A DNA stretch of 64,000 nt from NCBI GenBank assembly GCA_025594325.1, contig JANHCV010000007.1, positions 620,001 to 684,000 of the forward strand, given 5' to 3'. The stretch comes from Blastocladiella emersonii ATCC 22665. Lineage: Eukaryota; Blastocladiomycota; Blastocladiomycetes; Blastocladiales; Blastocladiaceae. Position 1 is the first letter of the stretch, and each line of letters opens with the position of its first letter. The notes below the pieces were generated by a model, which was given only the letters and a program-made list of their open reading frames with translations, was not told where the DNA came from and did not search any database. This document shows, piece by piece, positions 1 to 9,839 of the stretch. Position numbers and translations under genes: made by a program.

Positions 1-254
1 AAGGCGACAGCTTTGATCAAGGATCACCCGAATCCAAACACGTTTGGTGAGAGTCAACATGGCGGCGTCGGAGAGCTCGCGAGTGGCCGTGCAAAGAGCG
101 CGACATGGGGCAGCGAGCTGGACGACATAAGCAAGAAGTTCCGCTGGGAGTCTCGTCAACGTCAAATTGATCCCAGGCACATCCCGCCTAGTTGATTGCA
201 TCAAGTTTCGCTCCATGGTAGCCGATACATCGAGAGTTTTAGCGGGGTGAAGCA

Positions 255-824
255 GTGAGCGCATCGGTCGTCGCTCGCTTGCCAGCCAGCCAGCGCCAGT
301 CACCTGGCCTGTCACATGATTTCTCGACGCGTCTCGCAGTTAATCTCGCTTGGTTGCATCCCGTCCGGCGCGTCGCGCGGCGGCTGGGAGTACTTTGGCG
401 GGATCTCCGATGTCGTCCGGCGGCTTCCGCGGCGGTCCGCCCGCAGGCGCCGGCGCGTCGCGCGGCGGTTCGCGCGGCGGCTGGGAGTACTATGGCGCGA
501 TCCCATGCCCGATGCCGTCCGGTCTCTTCCGCGGCGGGCGGCCCACGGACGCCGGCGCGTCGGCCGCCGCGACCGCGGCCGAAAACCACGGCGACAGCGG
601 CGCACCCCCCGCTCATGTACGCGTACGTGCGCCCGCCGTGCTGGAACTGCTGCGCGCCTGCCGGCTTCTTCGCTCCCGCGGCTGCCGCCGCCGAGTCGGT
701 TGCTGCTCCTGGGGTACCCGGTGCTCGCGCGCGCGGCGGGGCGCCGCCGCCCCTGCAGAACTACAGCCCGTACGGCCCCGGCTACGGCTACGGCTACGGC
801 TACCACGGTACTACGCAGTACTAA
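255..824 (+). CDS. possible Gly/Tyr-rich small protein (uncertain)
   Basis: I do not recognise this. The open frame runs to TAA at 822 and ends in a Tyr/Gly-rich tail (about 24 residues, with GYGYGYGYHG). A stretch before it is Ala-rich and includes a WNCC motif. Its upstream half is GC-rich, and other frames there read equally well, for example one with GGFRGG and SRGGWEYYG. Two diverged copies of a segment starting at 'ctgggagtact' lie about 95 bp apart (near 386 and 481). 95 is not a multiple of 3, so the copies read in different frames. The 3' end may be real, but the start and any introns are unresolved. Confidence 0.25.
   Translation: MSASVVARLPASQRQSPGLSHDFSTRLAVNLAWLHPVRRVARRLGVLWRDLRCRPAASAAVRPQAPARRAAVRAAAGSTMARSHARCRPVSSAAGGPRTPARRPPRPRPKTTATAAHPPLMYAYVRPPCWNCCAPAGFFAPAAAAAESVAAPGVPGARARGGAPPPLQNYSPYGPGYGYGYGYHGTTQY
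309..338 (-). repeat. GCGAGACGCGTC dispersed box
   Basis: Read on the minus strand, this is GCGAGACGCGTCGAGAAATC followed by ATGTGAC. It matches the box found upstream of the LRR genes at 40154, 51112 and 53091. The core ACGCGT is the MluI cell-cycle box hexamer of fungi. No gene is clearly driven by it here. Confidence 0.4.
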
Positions 825-969
825 GGCGGGCGCGAGGCATCCGTCGGTGGGGCAGTGCTGCTGGTGCTGTCCAAGAGTTTGTTGTTGATTCCCTCCCCTT
901 TTGTTTCTATCTGTCTTGTTGTCCTCGGAGTTGTCCTGTTGGTCCACAGCCTGTAAATTTCTCGTGACT

Positions 970-1003
970 CGTCCGTGTCCGTGTCCGTGTCCGCGTCCGC
1001 GTC
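970..1003 (+). repeat. hexamer microsatellite (GTGTCC/GCGTCC)
   Basis: Short tandem run of GTGTCC drifting into GCGTCC. It lies in a gene-free stretch (825-1424) between the Tyr/Gly-rich ORF and the protease 3' end, in which I see nothing else. Confidence 0.6.
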
Positions 1004-1424
1004 AACGTTCCGCGTCAACGATCTCAAAGTGAAGAGAAGAACGAGCCGCGAGAGCCTCGTGGCCGTGGCCGTGGCCGTGCCGTGGCCCCTTTTGCCGTCA
1101 CGACCAGCTCGCTTCTGCACACGTCCACTGGAGAGGATGATCGCATATTGCGACTGCAACCCCATGCAGCTTCTCGGTCGTGCCGCGCGCACCCGAACGC
1201 GGCGTCGCCTTCAAATAGCGGTGCTCGATGAGGCCGAGTGGCGCGACGCGTCCGTCCATCAAGGGGACTGACCTGACGGCCAAGGTTGGCGCCGAGCGCT
1301 CCTCTCCCCGCTCTTCCTCGACCGACTCGACCATGCAACTTGATGCAAACAACTCATCGCATCCTTACTCAGACGTCAGAGATATTGGAACATGAGATAA
1401 AACTATATTGATCACCGAGCTGAA

Positions 1425-3065
1425 CTACTCCTCGTCGTCGAAGCTGGTCACCGAGGTGACGCCGCCGTTGCACGACCCGTTGTTGCCGCCACGGTTGCCG
1501 CCACGGTTTCCACCGCGGTTGCCGCCGTTGTTCCCACCCTGGTTGCCGTCGCGCTGGCCGCGGCCGCCGCGACCCGCACCGTTACCAGGCTGGCCGGCGC
1601 CGGGCTGGCCCTGACGCGGGTCGTTCGCACCGTTGCCGTTGCCGTTGCCGTTGCCAGGCTGGCGACCGTTGCCGTTACCCGCACCGTTTCCGGGCTGGCC
1701 AGCACCGGGCTGACCGGCGCCGGGCTGACCCTGGCGCGGGTCGTTGGCGCCGTTACCGTTCCCGGGCTGGCGACCGTTGCCGTTACCCGTACCGTTGCCA
1801 GGCTGGCCGCCGCGGCCGCCGCCGTTAGCGAGCGCCGGGTCCATGAACAGGAACTTGTTGGGGGTGCCGCGGAGGTTACCCTTGACGACGTCGGGGGTCG
1901 CGTCGGCGAGGAGCTTCTGCTGGGCCTGCTGCGCGCTCATACCCTGCGAGCGGAGCGCGGCGACGACGCCGGCGACGTGGGGCGTGGCCATGGAGGTGCC
2001 CGAGAGCGACTTGGAGCCCGTGGACTTGGCGTCGACCGACTGGATGTTGACGCCGGGGGCGACGATATCGACGCACCGGCCGACGTTCGAGAAGGACGCG
2101 ATCTGGTCGTTGCGCGGGTCGGACGCGCCGACCGTGATGGCCTCGGGGATGAAGGCCGGCGACACGTTGCACGCGTCCTGCGACTCGTTGCCCGCGGCCA
2201 CGACCACGTTGACGCCCTGCTGGACCAGCGACTGGATCGCGCGCGCCATCGTGCTGTCGCCGTTGCCGCCCGCGCGCGGGCCGCCGAGCGACATGGACAC
2301 GACCGACGGCTTGCGCGTGCGCTGCACGTCCTGCGACACGGCCTGCAGCGCGCGCAGAATCGCCGTGTTCGAGCCGCGGCCCGACCGGTCGAAGACCTTG
2401 AGCGCAACGAGCTCGGCCTTCTTGGCGACGCCGAACGTGCCGCCGCCGATCGTGCCGGCGCAGTGCGACCCGTGGCCCTGCTGGTCGCTGTTGCCCTCGC
2501 CCGTAAAGTCCTGGAGGAACCGGGCGCGGCCCTGGAAATCGGGGTGCTGGGTGTTGATGCCCGTGTCGATGACGTAGACGGCGACGCCCTGGCCGGCGTT
2601 GTCGGGGAACGTGAAGGACCCGTCGGTGCCGCGGCGCGCGTCGATGCGGTCGAGACCCGCGGGCGCGTTGCGCTGCGCGCCCATGATCTTGTACTCGGCC
2701 TCCTTCTCGACGGCCGACACGGCGGCCAGCTTGGCGAGCTCGGCCTTGAGCTTCGGGTCCGCCGCCGGCATCGTCATCGCGCGGTACTTGTCGCCGATCT
2801 GGATCACCTCGGCCTGGTCGGCCGCGATCGACGACACGCCCTTGGACGCGTAGAAGTCGAGAATCAGCTTCTTGGCGGCGGCCATGTCGGCGTCGCTCTT
2901 GAACTCGATGATCCACTCGCCCGACGCGGCCGGCGCGGCGGACGCCGAGCCGAGGAGCACAAAGGCGATCATCGCGACCAGCGCGAGGACCGACCAGCGG
3001 CGGGGAGCGAAGGTGCGGCGAACAGCCGAGGTGGCGGAGCGGGTGGCGGTGTTGTTGCGGGGCAT
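1425..3065 (-). CDS. secreted subtilisin-like serine protease (S8, proteinase K type)
   Basis: Single-exon 546-aa endopeptidase precursor. A basic N-terminus and hydrophobic stretch (about residues 25-44) look like a signal peptide or anchor. Residues 50-125 resemble an I9 inhibitor propeptide. The catalytic triad is visible: Asp167 in VIDTGI, His198 in GHGSHCAGT and Ser358 in GTSMATPHVAG, with the oxyanion Asn293 in AAGNES. The catalytic domain ends near residue 410. A Gly/Asn/Gln/Pro tail of about 135 residues follows, built from GNGNGRQPGNG and GQPGAGQPG repeats and ending in an acidic DDEE. Family members are normally secreted and processed between propeptide and catalytic domain. The function of the tail is unknown; a cell-wall-associated linker is a guess. 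The start is the first ATG before the hydrophobic segment, and a TATA-like box lies about 160 bp upstream. Confidence 0.93.
   Translation of the reverse strand: MPRNNTATRSATSAVRRTFAPRRWSVLALVAMIAFVLLGSASAAPAASGEWIIEFKSDADMAAAKKLILDFYASKGVSSIAADQAEVIQIGDKYRAMTMPAADPKLKAELAKLAAVSAVEKEAEYKIMGAQRNAPAGLDRIDARRGTDGSFTFPDNAGQGVAVYVIDTGINTQHPDFQGRARFLQDFTGEGNSDQQGHGSHCAGTIGGGTFGVAKKAELVALKVFDRSGRGSNTAILRALQAVSQDVQRTRKPSVVSMSLGGPRAGGNGDSTMARAIQSLVQQGVNVVVAAGNESQDACNVSPAFIPEAITVGASDPRNDQIASFSNVGRCVDIVAPGVNIQSVDAKSTGSKSLSGTSMATPHVAGVVAALRSQGMSAQQAQQKLLADATPDVVKGNLRGTPNKFLFMDPALANGGGRGGQPGNGTGNGNGRQPGNGNGANDPRQGQPGAGQPGAGQPGNGAGNGNGRQPGNGNGNGNGANDPRQGQPGAGQPGNGAGRGGRGQRDGNQGGNNGGNRGGNRGGNRGGNNGSCNGGVTSVTSFDDEE
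1470..1835 (-). repeat. coding minisatellite in the protease tail
   Basis: Degenerate repeats with a GGCAACGGT-like core on the coding strand. They encode NG, GNG and QPGAGQPG units and make up the protease C-terminal tail. Neighbouring copies are nearly identical, so recent slippage is likely. Confidence 0.8.
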
Positions 3066-3227
3066 GGTGGTAATGGTGATGGGTTTAGGGGTGGTGTGTG
3101 GGGTGGGAACGACCAGCGTCTACGTGGTTGTAAGGGAAGAGGTGGTGGAGTCGAAGCCTGCGACGCGTATACTCGTCTAGAGTAGTTGAGGTACTGAACA
3201 AAGATGAGGGCAGCGGGGGAGGCCCGG

Positions 3228-3234
3228 TATTTAA
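3228..3234 (-). promoter_or_regulatory. TATA-like box for the protease gene
   Basis: TTAAATA on the minus strand, about 163 bp upstream of the protease ATG, in a GC-rich surround. Its position suits a TATA element plus a 5' leader. Confidence 0.4.
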
Positions 3235-4063
3235 CTCCCCCGCGCTCCCGCCCCCACGTCGCACGCTTCGTGCTCGCGCCGCGCAAGAATAGCCATCGCC
3301 ACCCTTGTCCCTGTGCGTGCGGCGCCCTTGCGTCTCGACTTCAGTGCGCGACCGACGGCGTAGTGGCTGAGGAAGTGGCGCATTGCGCGGGCGGTGGCGC
3401 GGTCGCCGCGCTCGCGCGGGGGACCCGTTAGGGTGAAACGAGGCGCGCCGCGCGCGCGGTGCGCGGATTGGCTGAGCCACTACTCACTGGCGTGCGGGGA
3501 CGCCAAGTCATGACGAGAGACGCGCGCGCGTGGTTGTCCCTCAAACGTGAGCGGGCGTCGCAGACGACGTGTACCGCAACACGAGGCGAAGCGGCTTTTG
3601 TTGGACTCACTCAAACAGACAGCGAACAGTCGTTCAGGCCCGGTTTCGGGCGGCGGGTTTCGAGTTGATGGCCAGAGTCATGGTTGATCGGACGCGTGAT
3701 CCCGCGAGGCGAGGTCGGGCGGGTGGCGCGACGCGTCTCGCAGCGACGCGCGAGACCGCCAGCGGTGCAGGCCGTGTCCGAGCTCGATGGCATTTTCGCG
3801 GTCCTGGATGGAGGTTCGCGAATGAGCTTGCCTCCGAGCTTGAGTGGTATCGGGAGACTTTAGTTGAGAGGAGTCGCGAGCGAGGCCATCGGAAGTCGTT
3901 GCTTGGACGCGAGGTTCGCGAATCGATTCTGCCTCAATACTTGACCGACCAGTCCGAAGCTTCGAAGCCTCCCGCTCGACATGCGCATGAAGACGATGGT
4001 AATAAACTCTTTTGTGACCAAACTCCATGCATACGCAACAACAAAACAAAAACTACCCGCTGC
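3235..4063. other. intergenic region, protease promoter to transportin 3' end
   Basis: No convincing gene. It holds a minus-strand copy of the GCGAGACGCGTC box (3727-3741). Open frames crossing it on the plus strand are antisense shadows of transportin. Confidence 0.5.
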
Positions 4064-6848
4064 TCAGACCCGGAACCGCTGCCGGAGCGCCTGCTGGGAC
4101 GCCTGCGGGACGGCAGCGATGATGCGCTCCCACTGCTGCGGACCGCACATATCCTTGTACGCGTTGGCGACGCCGACAAACTGCTCCTCGGTCTGTGGTG
4201 CGACGACCTGGTAGTGGACGAGGGCGTCGAGGAAGACGGGGAGGACAGGGACGAGTCCCGCGGGGTTGGCCTGGATGATCTTGAGGAAGCCGAGGAACGA
4301 GGCCTCCTTTTCGGGTCCGTCGCGGGTGTTGATCATCTGCGTGGCCCACACGCCGCCGAACCGGTTGAGGTCCTTGGCGAGGAGCTCGGGCGCGATGTTG
4401 CCGAGGCGGCCGGCGGCGAGCGCGCAGTTCTCGGCGAGCATGGCGGGGGGCTCGCGGCCGTGGCGGTTGCACAGGATGGCCAGGATCCGGTCCCACAGCG
4501 CGGGCGCGACGCGCTGCATCTCGAGCCCGAGCCGGTCCGTGAGCTCGGCGCACACCCACACGGCGTTGTTGGACAGCCGCAGCCACGACTGCTCGTCCGA
4601 CGACTGGATGTAGTTGATGGCGACGGCCAAGAAATCGTGCGCGTACGGGCGCACGTGGATGAAGCTGTTGACGACCAGGTCGCCGAACATGCCGAGCGCC
4701 GACTGCTTGACGGCGGGCAGCGGGTCCTCGAGCGTGAGCTTGAGGCACGTCATGAGGTCGTGCTGGTACATCTGGACGAGCGACTCGGACGACGCGCCGA
4801 GGCCCTGCACGACGCCGGCGATCAGGTCGAGCGACACAATGTAGTAGTCGCGGTTGGGCTCGGGCACCTGGGCGGGGTTCTTGGCGTGCTCCTCGATCGC
4901 CACGTACGTCTTCTGGATGATGCGGATGCACCGCTCGACGACGCCCTTGGCCTGCGGCGAGAACCCGATGCCGAGCGCGATGGCGACGGAGGCGAGGCAC
5001 TCGAACAGGGCGAGGAGGGTCTCGTTCTCGTCGCTGAGCGCGTTCCACTGGCCCATGAGCACGGGGACGAGCACGTTGATGTACTCGGGCCGGTTGAGCT
5101 CACCCCCAACGGCCTCGGCGAGCGTCGACGTGCAGTCGTACAGCACGAGCATGTTTCGCCGCTGGTAGTGCTGGAAGCAGGTGATGAGCGTGGGCAGGAT
5201 GGCGGGGATGTAGGGCGCGATGTTGGGCCCGGCGGCCTCCTCGAGCGTCGCGAGCCCGGAGCAGCTGGCCTCCTGCACCTTCTTGTTGCCGTGCTTGCAG
5301 TTGGCGAGCAGGCCCTCGACAAACTGCGGGAGAAACGACGAGCCCTCGTAGATGATCCAGTTGGCGAACCGGCCGAGCGCCCACGCCGTGATGCTGCGGA
5401 CGAGCGGGCGGTCCTGCAGCATGTTGAGCAGGTACGGCACGAGCTGCGGCAGGTGCACGGCGATGCCCTCCATGCACCCCTCGGCCGTGGCGCCGAGCGC
5501 GAGGATCCCGGACTCGCGCACCAGCCAGTCTTTGCTCGAAAGCCGCTCGTGCAGGAGCGGGAGCAGCGTCTCGAGGATGGCGGGCCCGTACACGTTGGCG
5601 AGCGTGTCGAGGGCGGCGGCCGAGCACTTGCGCAGGGTCCACTGGTTCACGGCGTCGTCCTCGTCGTCGTCGTCGTCCATGTCGAGGTCGCTCTCGTCCG
5701 ACTCGGCCGCCGCGGCGTTCGGATCGCGCGGCGCGCTGCTGCCGCTGCTGGCGTCGTGCGACTTGCCGCGGTAGTGGCGGGGCTTGAGGTCCTGGTCGGC
5801 GTCGGGGACGTGGGCGTCGTCCTCGTCGCCGCCGAGCTCCTCGAGCTCCTCCGCGGAATACACCATGCGCGAGAGGAGCGTCGGGACGAGCTGCGGGAGG
5901 TACTGGGCGAGGGTGTCGGCGTAGTCGGGGTGCTCGGCGATGACGAGCCAGAACTCGCACGCCTCGAGGGCGATGGCGAGGTCGGCGTTCTGGGTGCAGG
6001 TGATCATGTAGGCGATGATGTCGTCGAGCTGCGCCTCGAGCTTGTCGGGGCGGAACTCGAGGATCTTGACCAGGCAGTAGCACACGGCCTTGCGCAGCTC
6101 GGCCGAGGGTTCCATGGCGCGCGAGAAGAGGCTGGGCAGGAACGCGTCGATGCCGCGGTCGACGACGTGCGTCTCGCCGTGCACGAGCTCCGAGATACTG
6201 CGGATCGCGTCGACGGCGACGCGCTCGTTGGGCGACGGGACGAGCGCCGTGAGCCGCGGCAGCAGCGTGGCCAGGGGCTGCTTGGGCGACAGGATCAGGT
6301 CGTCGCTGTCGTCCTCGCACACCTTGTGCACGGTCGACAGCGCGGCGTTGAACGCCGGGTGGGCCGGGTCGGCGAGCAGGTCGCACAGGCGCGCGAGGGC
6401 CTCGGGCCACCCGTCGATGCGGACCTGCGACAGCAGGAACGAGATGAGGGTGCCGGCGACCTTGTTCACGTCGTCGTCGCGGTCGCCCAGCACGCTCAGC
6501 ACGGCGTGCTTGACGTACTGGAGCACGGCCGGCTGCACGACGCGCAGATAGTTGATGAGGTACGACTTGAGCGCGTAGCCCGCCACGGTGCGCAGGTGCG
6601 CCGGGTGGCCCGACGTGCCGGCCAGGATCGTCGCCAGGTAGCACGGGAACTCGGGCAGGTTGGTCGCGAGGTTGTGCATTTCCTGTTGAGCGGGGATGGT
6701 CGTGGTTAGCACGGCCGGTCTGGCGCCGATCTTTTCCGCAGAACCGTACCTGCTGCACGTGGCGCTGGACCTCGTTGTCGAGGCTGTGGCCGCCGACGAG
6801 GAGGTCGGCGATCGTCGCGAGCCCTTCGGGCTGGGGCTGCCACGTCAT
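4064..6848 (-). CDS. KAP104: transportin-1 / karyopherin beta-2 nuclear import receptor
   Basis: HEAT-repeat importin of about 905 aa that carries PY-NLS cargo such as hnRNP-type proteins into the nucleus under RanGTP control. Exon 1 is 6848-6750, the intron 6749-6683 (67 nt, GTACGG...CAACAG) and exon 2 6682-4064. The splice joins ...EVQRHVQQ to EMHNLATNLPEFPCYLATIL in frame. The family signature is clear: a long acidic loop (DESDLDMDDDDDEDD) directly before WTLRKCSAAALDTLANVYG, which in transportins releases cargo on Ran binding. VRESGILALGATAEGCM and VQEASCSGLATLEEAAG are typical transportin helices. Length matches the family (about 890 aa). Start chosen at MTWQPQPEGLATI, which gives the usual short N-terminal repeat. 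The 3' end is followed by an AT-rich stretch near 4005-4060. Confidence 0.95.
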
Positions 6849-7394
6849 GATGGTGCTGCTGCTGTTGCGGGAGGTGGCGGTGGTGGTTGCGGAATCGTGG
6901 TGTCGGCGGAATGAAGGCGGCAGGCGACGGCGGGCCGCGTGCGGGGGATCGCAGTGTGCTGACAGCGACGGCAAGCGACGAGAGTGCGTGATGCGTAGCG
7001 ATTCCGTGAGCGCGGCGACGGCGGCGGGTGCAATCCAATCCGGTCTCCAAGAAGAACGAGAGGAGGGGAGGGGAGCGAGTCGCGACGAGGCTTGCCCTGC
7101 TCTGACCACCGCGAGGCCGGCGAGCAAACGAGATGAGCGGCGTCAGCTGATCCCACCTGACGCGATTCCAGGCGCGATTTCGCGTCACCCCTGGTTGCTC
7201 TCGTTCGAGGGGAATGCCGCGAAATTTGTCCAGTATATTCCAAATGGGTCTCTCCGATATCTGACGTGGTCGCTTACTCGGTTGGGCCCCTACAGTCGGC
7301 GCGGCGGCCGCGTGAGTCTCGCGTCGCGTGTGATCGGGCGGCGGCGGGACGTACTCGCCGCCGGGAATGAGCTACAGGGTGAGACAGGGTCAGG
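6849..7394. other. intergenic, transportin 5' side and LSM5 3' side
   Basis: I see no gene. It should hold the transportin promoter and leader and the LSM5 3'UTR. Both neighbours are on the minus strand. Confidence 0.5.
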
Positions 7395-7892
7395 TTAGCT
7401 CAGTTGGGAGAGTAGAGAGCGGGTGGGGACGCGTGCCATGACCACGGAGCTGCCGTTGAGCAGGATCTGCTTGATCTGCGTCGGGATGAGGCCGCCCGCC
7501 GCGTCGCGGGAGCTACGAGGAACTGTCAGCGACACGCCCACCGAGCAAACACGTCCCGACACGTACTACTCGACCACGTCCTCAAGGACCATGTCTACAC
7601 GGCGGAGGGCGCACTTGGTCAGCCCGACACCCCCAAGACGGCCTCGCCCGCGATACGCACTCACAAAGTCGTCGAACCCGATCAGCGTGCCGGTAAACTC
7701 CTTCTCGTTGCGCATCACCACCCATATCCGCGACCCGATGCACTTGTCGATGAGCTCTGCGTGCGGGCGAGCGTCGTCGATCGGGGAGACGGCGTCGCGT
7801 CAGTTCCAGTTCCGGTTCCCGCCAGCGGTCGGTCCATTCATGCTGATGACATTGCACCCACCGAGAGGGAGAAGCTGCGATGGATTGGCCAT
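7395..7892 (-). CDS. LSM5: U6 snRNA-associated Sm-like protein LSm5
   Basis: 90-aa Sm-fold subunit of the LSm2-8 (U6 snRNP) and LSm1-7 (mRNA decay) rings. Four exons: 7892-7862, 7756-7661, 7594-7567 and 7512-7395; the frame is continuous across all three introns. The protein starts [20 protein letters not shown], with Sm1 covering [21 protein letters not shown] and Sm2 covering [14 protein letters not shown], essentially the LSM5 pattern ([25 protein letters not shown]). Exon 3 is only 28 nt. The donors used include GTGCGT, which lies one base beyond a tempting GTGAGT that would break the frame. Length equals that of LSM5 elsewhere. Confidence 0.95.
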
Positions 7893-8164
7893 GTTCGGGT
7901 GTGGTCAAGATTCATTCGCGGGAGAAGCAACCAAGGTCGGCGCAGCGCGAGAGTCAAGTCTCCTCGCCCTTTACCTTGCTTTCGCCTGTCCGACCTCGCC
8001 AACGAGAGACTGGCTGCAAGGGCTTTATGACAATCGCTTATATGCTTTGAAAGAGGTCAACAGGGTATCCTTAGTCGTCAGTCGAACGAGGGTAGCGCCG
8101 ACATGTGGTACCCGCTCGCTCCCTACCCGCTTGCTCGCGTCAGTCTCAGAACCACAACCCCACC

Positions 8165-9183
8165 TCAGAGCACGCGCACCTTGAGGGCCATGTAAATGTA
8201 AAACGAGACGTAGGCGCCCGGGAAGAAGGTGAAGAGCGCGAGCAGGCCGAACAGGAGCCCGCGCTGCGGCTCGGCCGTGATGGTCCAGATGAACACGGAC
8301 AGGAATGCGGAACCGACCAGCAGCAGGAACAGCGCCGTCACGATGGTCCGCGGGTACCGCGCGAGCAGCGGGCTGCGCCAGACCCTACGGTTTGATGGGG
8401 ATGGGTCAGTTGGGAGGGGGATCGGTGAGAGGAGGGGTGGGAGCGTACGGCGTGCTGGGATCCCCGCGGAGCGTGTCGTCGTCGAGGAGGTACACGTAGG
8501 GGCTGCGTCGTGCGCGCGGCGAGTGTTAGCGGATCGAGGTCGCGGGATGCTCGTCACAGTGAAGCGGCGCACTTTTCGGAGCGGCCAAAGATGACCGATT
8601 TGACCTACACAAGGACTCGCACGCGTCAGCGTCGTCCTTCTCGCGCACCAGCGAGTCGTACAAACGAGACGGGACCCACGCTCACCACCTGACCCGCCTC
8701 GGGCGAAACAGGTGAGCCGAGGTACGACGGCACATCGTAGGCACGCAACGAGGCTAGTACCGATTGCTGCTGCGCGGCGCTGCCGCCGCCGCCCGGCACG
8801 AGCGGCTTCCCCGTTGTCGATGTGGGCGAACGCCGGTGGTGCTCGGACCCGAGCAGCGCAGCGTGCGACCTGGACGGCAGCTCGCCCTGGCTCGCAACCG
8901 CCTTCTTATCCGTCGTGGCGGAGTGGAACGCGGCGAGCGTCGGCGACATGGCGGCCACGGGCGAGTGCCGCGTGGGGGACATGGGCGGCGCGGTGCCGTC
9001 CGCGACGGCGGCCTCGGTGCGCAGAGCCGACCCGCTCCGCGCGTGGACCGACGCGCCCGAGGCCAGGGCCACGTCGGACCCGTACTGGTCGCCGGTCGCG
9101 GGCTGGATGCTCGTCCGCCGCACGGGGACCGGTGACGACGCGGTGTTGCTGCTGCCCGCGTAGCGGGAGTTGGTGTCTGACAT
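8165..9183 (-). CDS. TMEM230/TMEM134-like (DUF872) two-pass membrane protein
   Basis: Four exons: 9183-8686, 8604-8573 (32 nt), 8502-8449 and 8384-8165, giving about 267 aa. The first 165 residues are Ser/Ala/Thr-rich and probably disordered. The C-terminal 100 residues hold RYPRTIVTALFLLLVGSAFL and GLLFGLLALFTFFPGAYVSF, two membrane helices with the FFPGAY turn that corresponds to the FLPGFY signature of the TMEM230/134 family. These are small endomembrane proteins linked to vesicle traffic. Frame continuity through three introns supports the model. The long disordered N-terminus is unusual. Family assignment is from motif and topology only. Confidence 0.7.
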
Positions 9184-9692
9184 GGTTGCTTCACTAGCGA
9201 TGATTCATGGGATCGACGTGCGATGCGACGAGGGGGAGCCGACGACCTCCGAAGCGAATGCAGGCGGGGCGGAAAACGTGTCCCGCGCGCGCGTCGCGCA
9301 CGGCTCACCTGACCGCGGCCGCCGCGCGTTTGTCTCTGGCCGGGTGCGAGACACGCGCTATAATTAGCCGGGTTGCCCTCTCCCGCCGCAAAGCACGGCC
9401 TTGACCGCCGCGCCCTCGAAGAATTTGATCGGGGCGGCGAGCGCGCGATCAATTGGCCAATCACGGCCTACGCCGCCGCCGTGGAGGCCAGGGTTGAGCG
9501 CTCCGTTGCGGCAGCGCGCCGCGTCGCCACACCGGCCGGGTCGGCCGTCGCCGTGGTCGGTGGGTCGCGCCTGCCGCTCCTGTGCGCCGTCGACAGCGAT
9601 CGAGTTGATTGGAGTGCCGCGCGGCGGCCACGGGGGACCAGCAGCTCAAGCCGGGGCGGCGCCTCTGCTCCTGCCCTCCTTTCCCCGCACAT

Positions 9693-9766
9693 CCTCCCCT
9701 CTCTCTCCCTCTCTCTCCCTCTCTCTCCCTCTCTCTCCCTCTCTCTCCCTCTCTCTCACTCGCAAA
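9693..9766 (+). repeat. CT-rich microsatellite (CCCTCTCT)n
   Basis: About nine near-perfect copies of an octamer CTCTCTCC in the leader of the calcium-channel gene. Otherwise the stretch 9184-9839 contains no gene that I can support. Pyrimidine-rich leaders also occur upstream of the desaturase and LCB2 here. Confidence 0.8.
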
Positions 9767-9839
9767 CCCTCCCTCCCCCTTCCACCTCAGAGCCCCCATA
9801 GAGCGCCGGCATACCCTGCCCGCCCACCCACTGCCTGCA

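Noticed and set aside
3569-6709. 1046-codon open frame on the plus strand
   Set aside because: Antisense shadow of transportin with biased His/Arg/Glu/Val composition; the minus-strand protein has clear family motifs.
7390-7412. tRNA D-arm-like word TAGCTCAGTTGGGAGAG
   Set aside because: It is the antisense of the LSM5 C-terminal codons; no matching acceptor, anticodon or T-arm sequence is present nearby.
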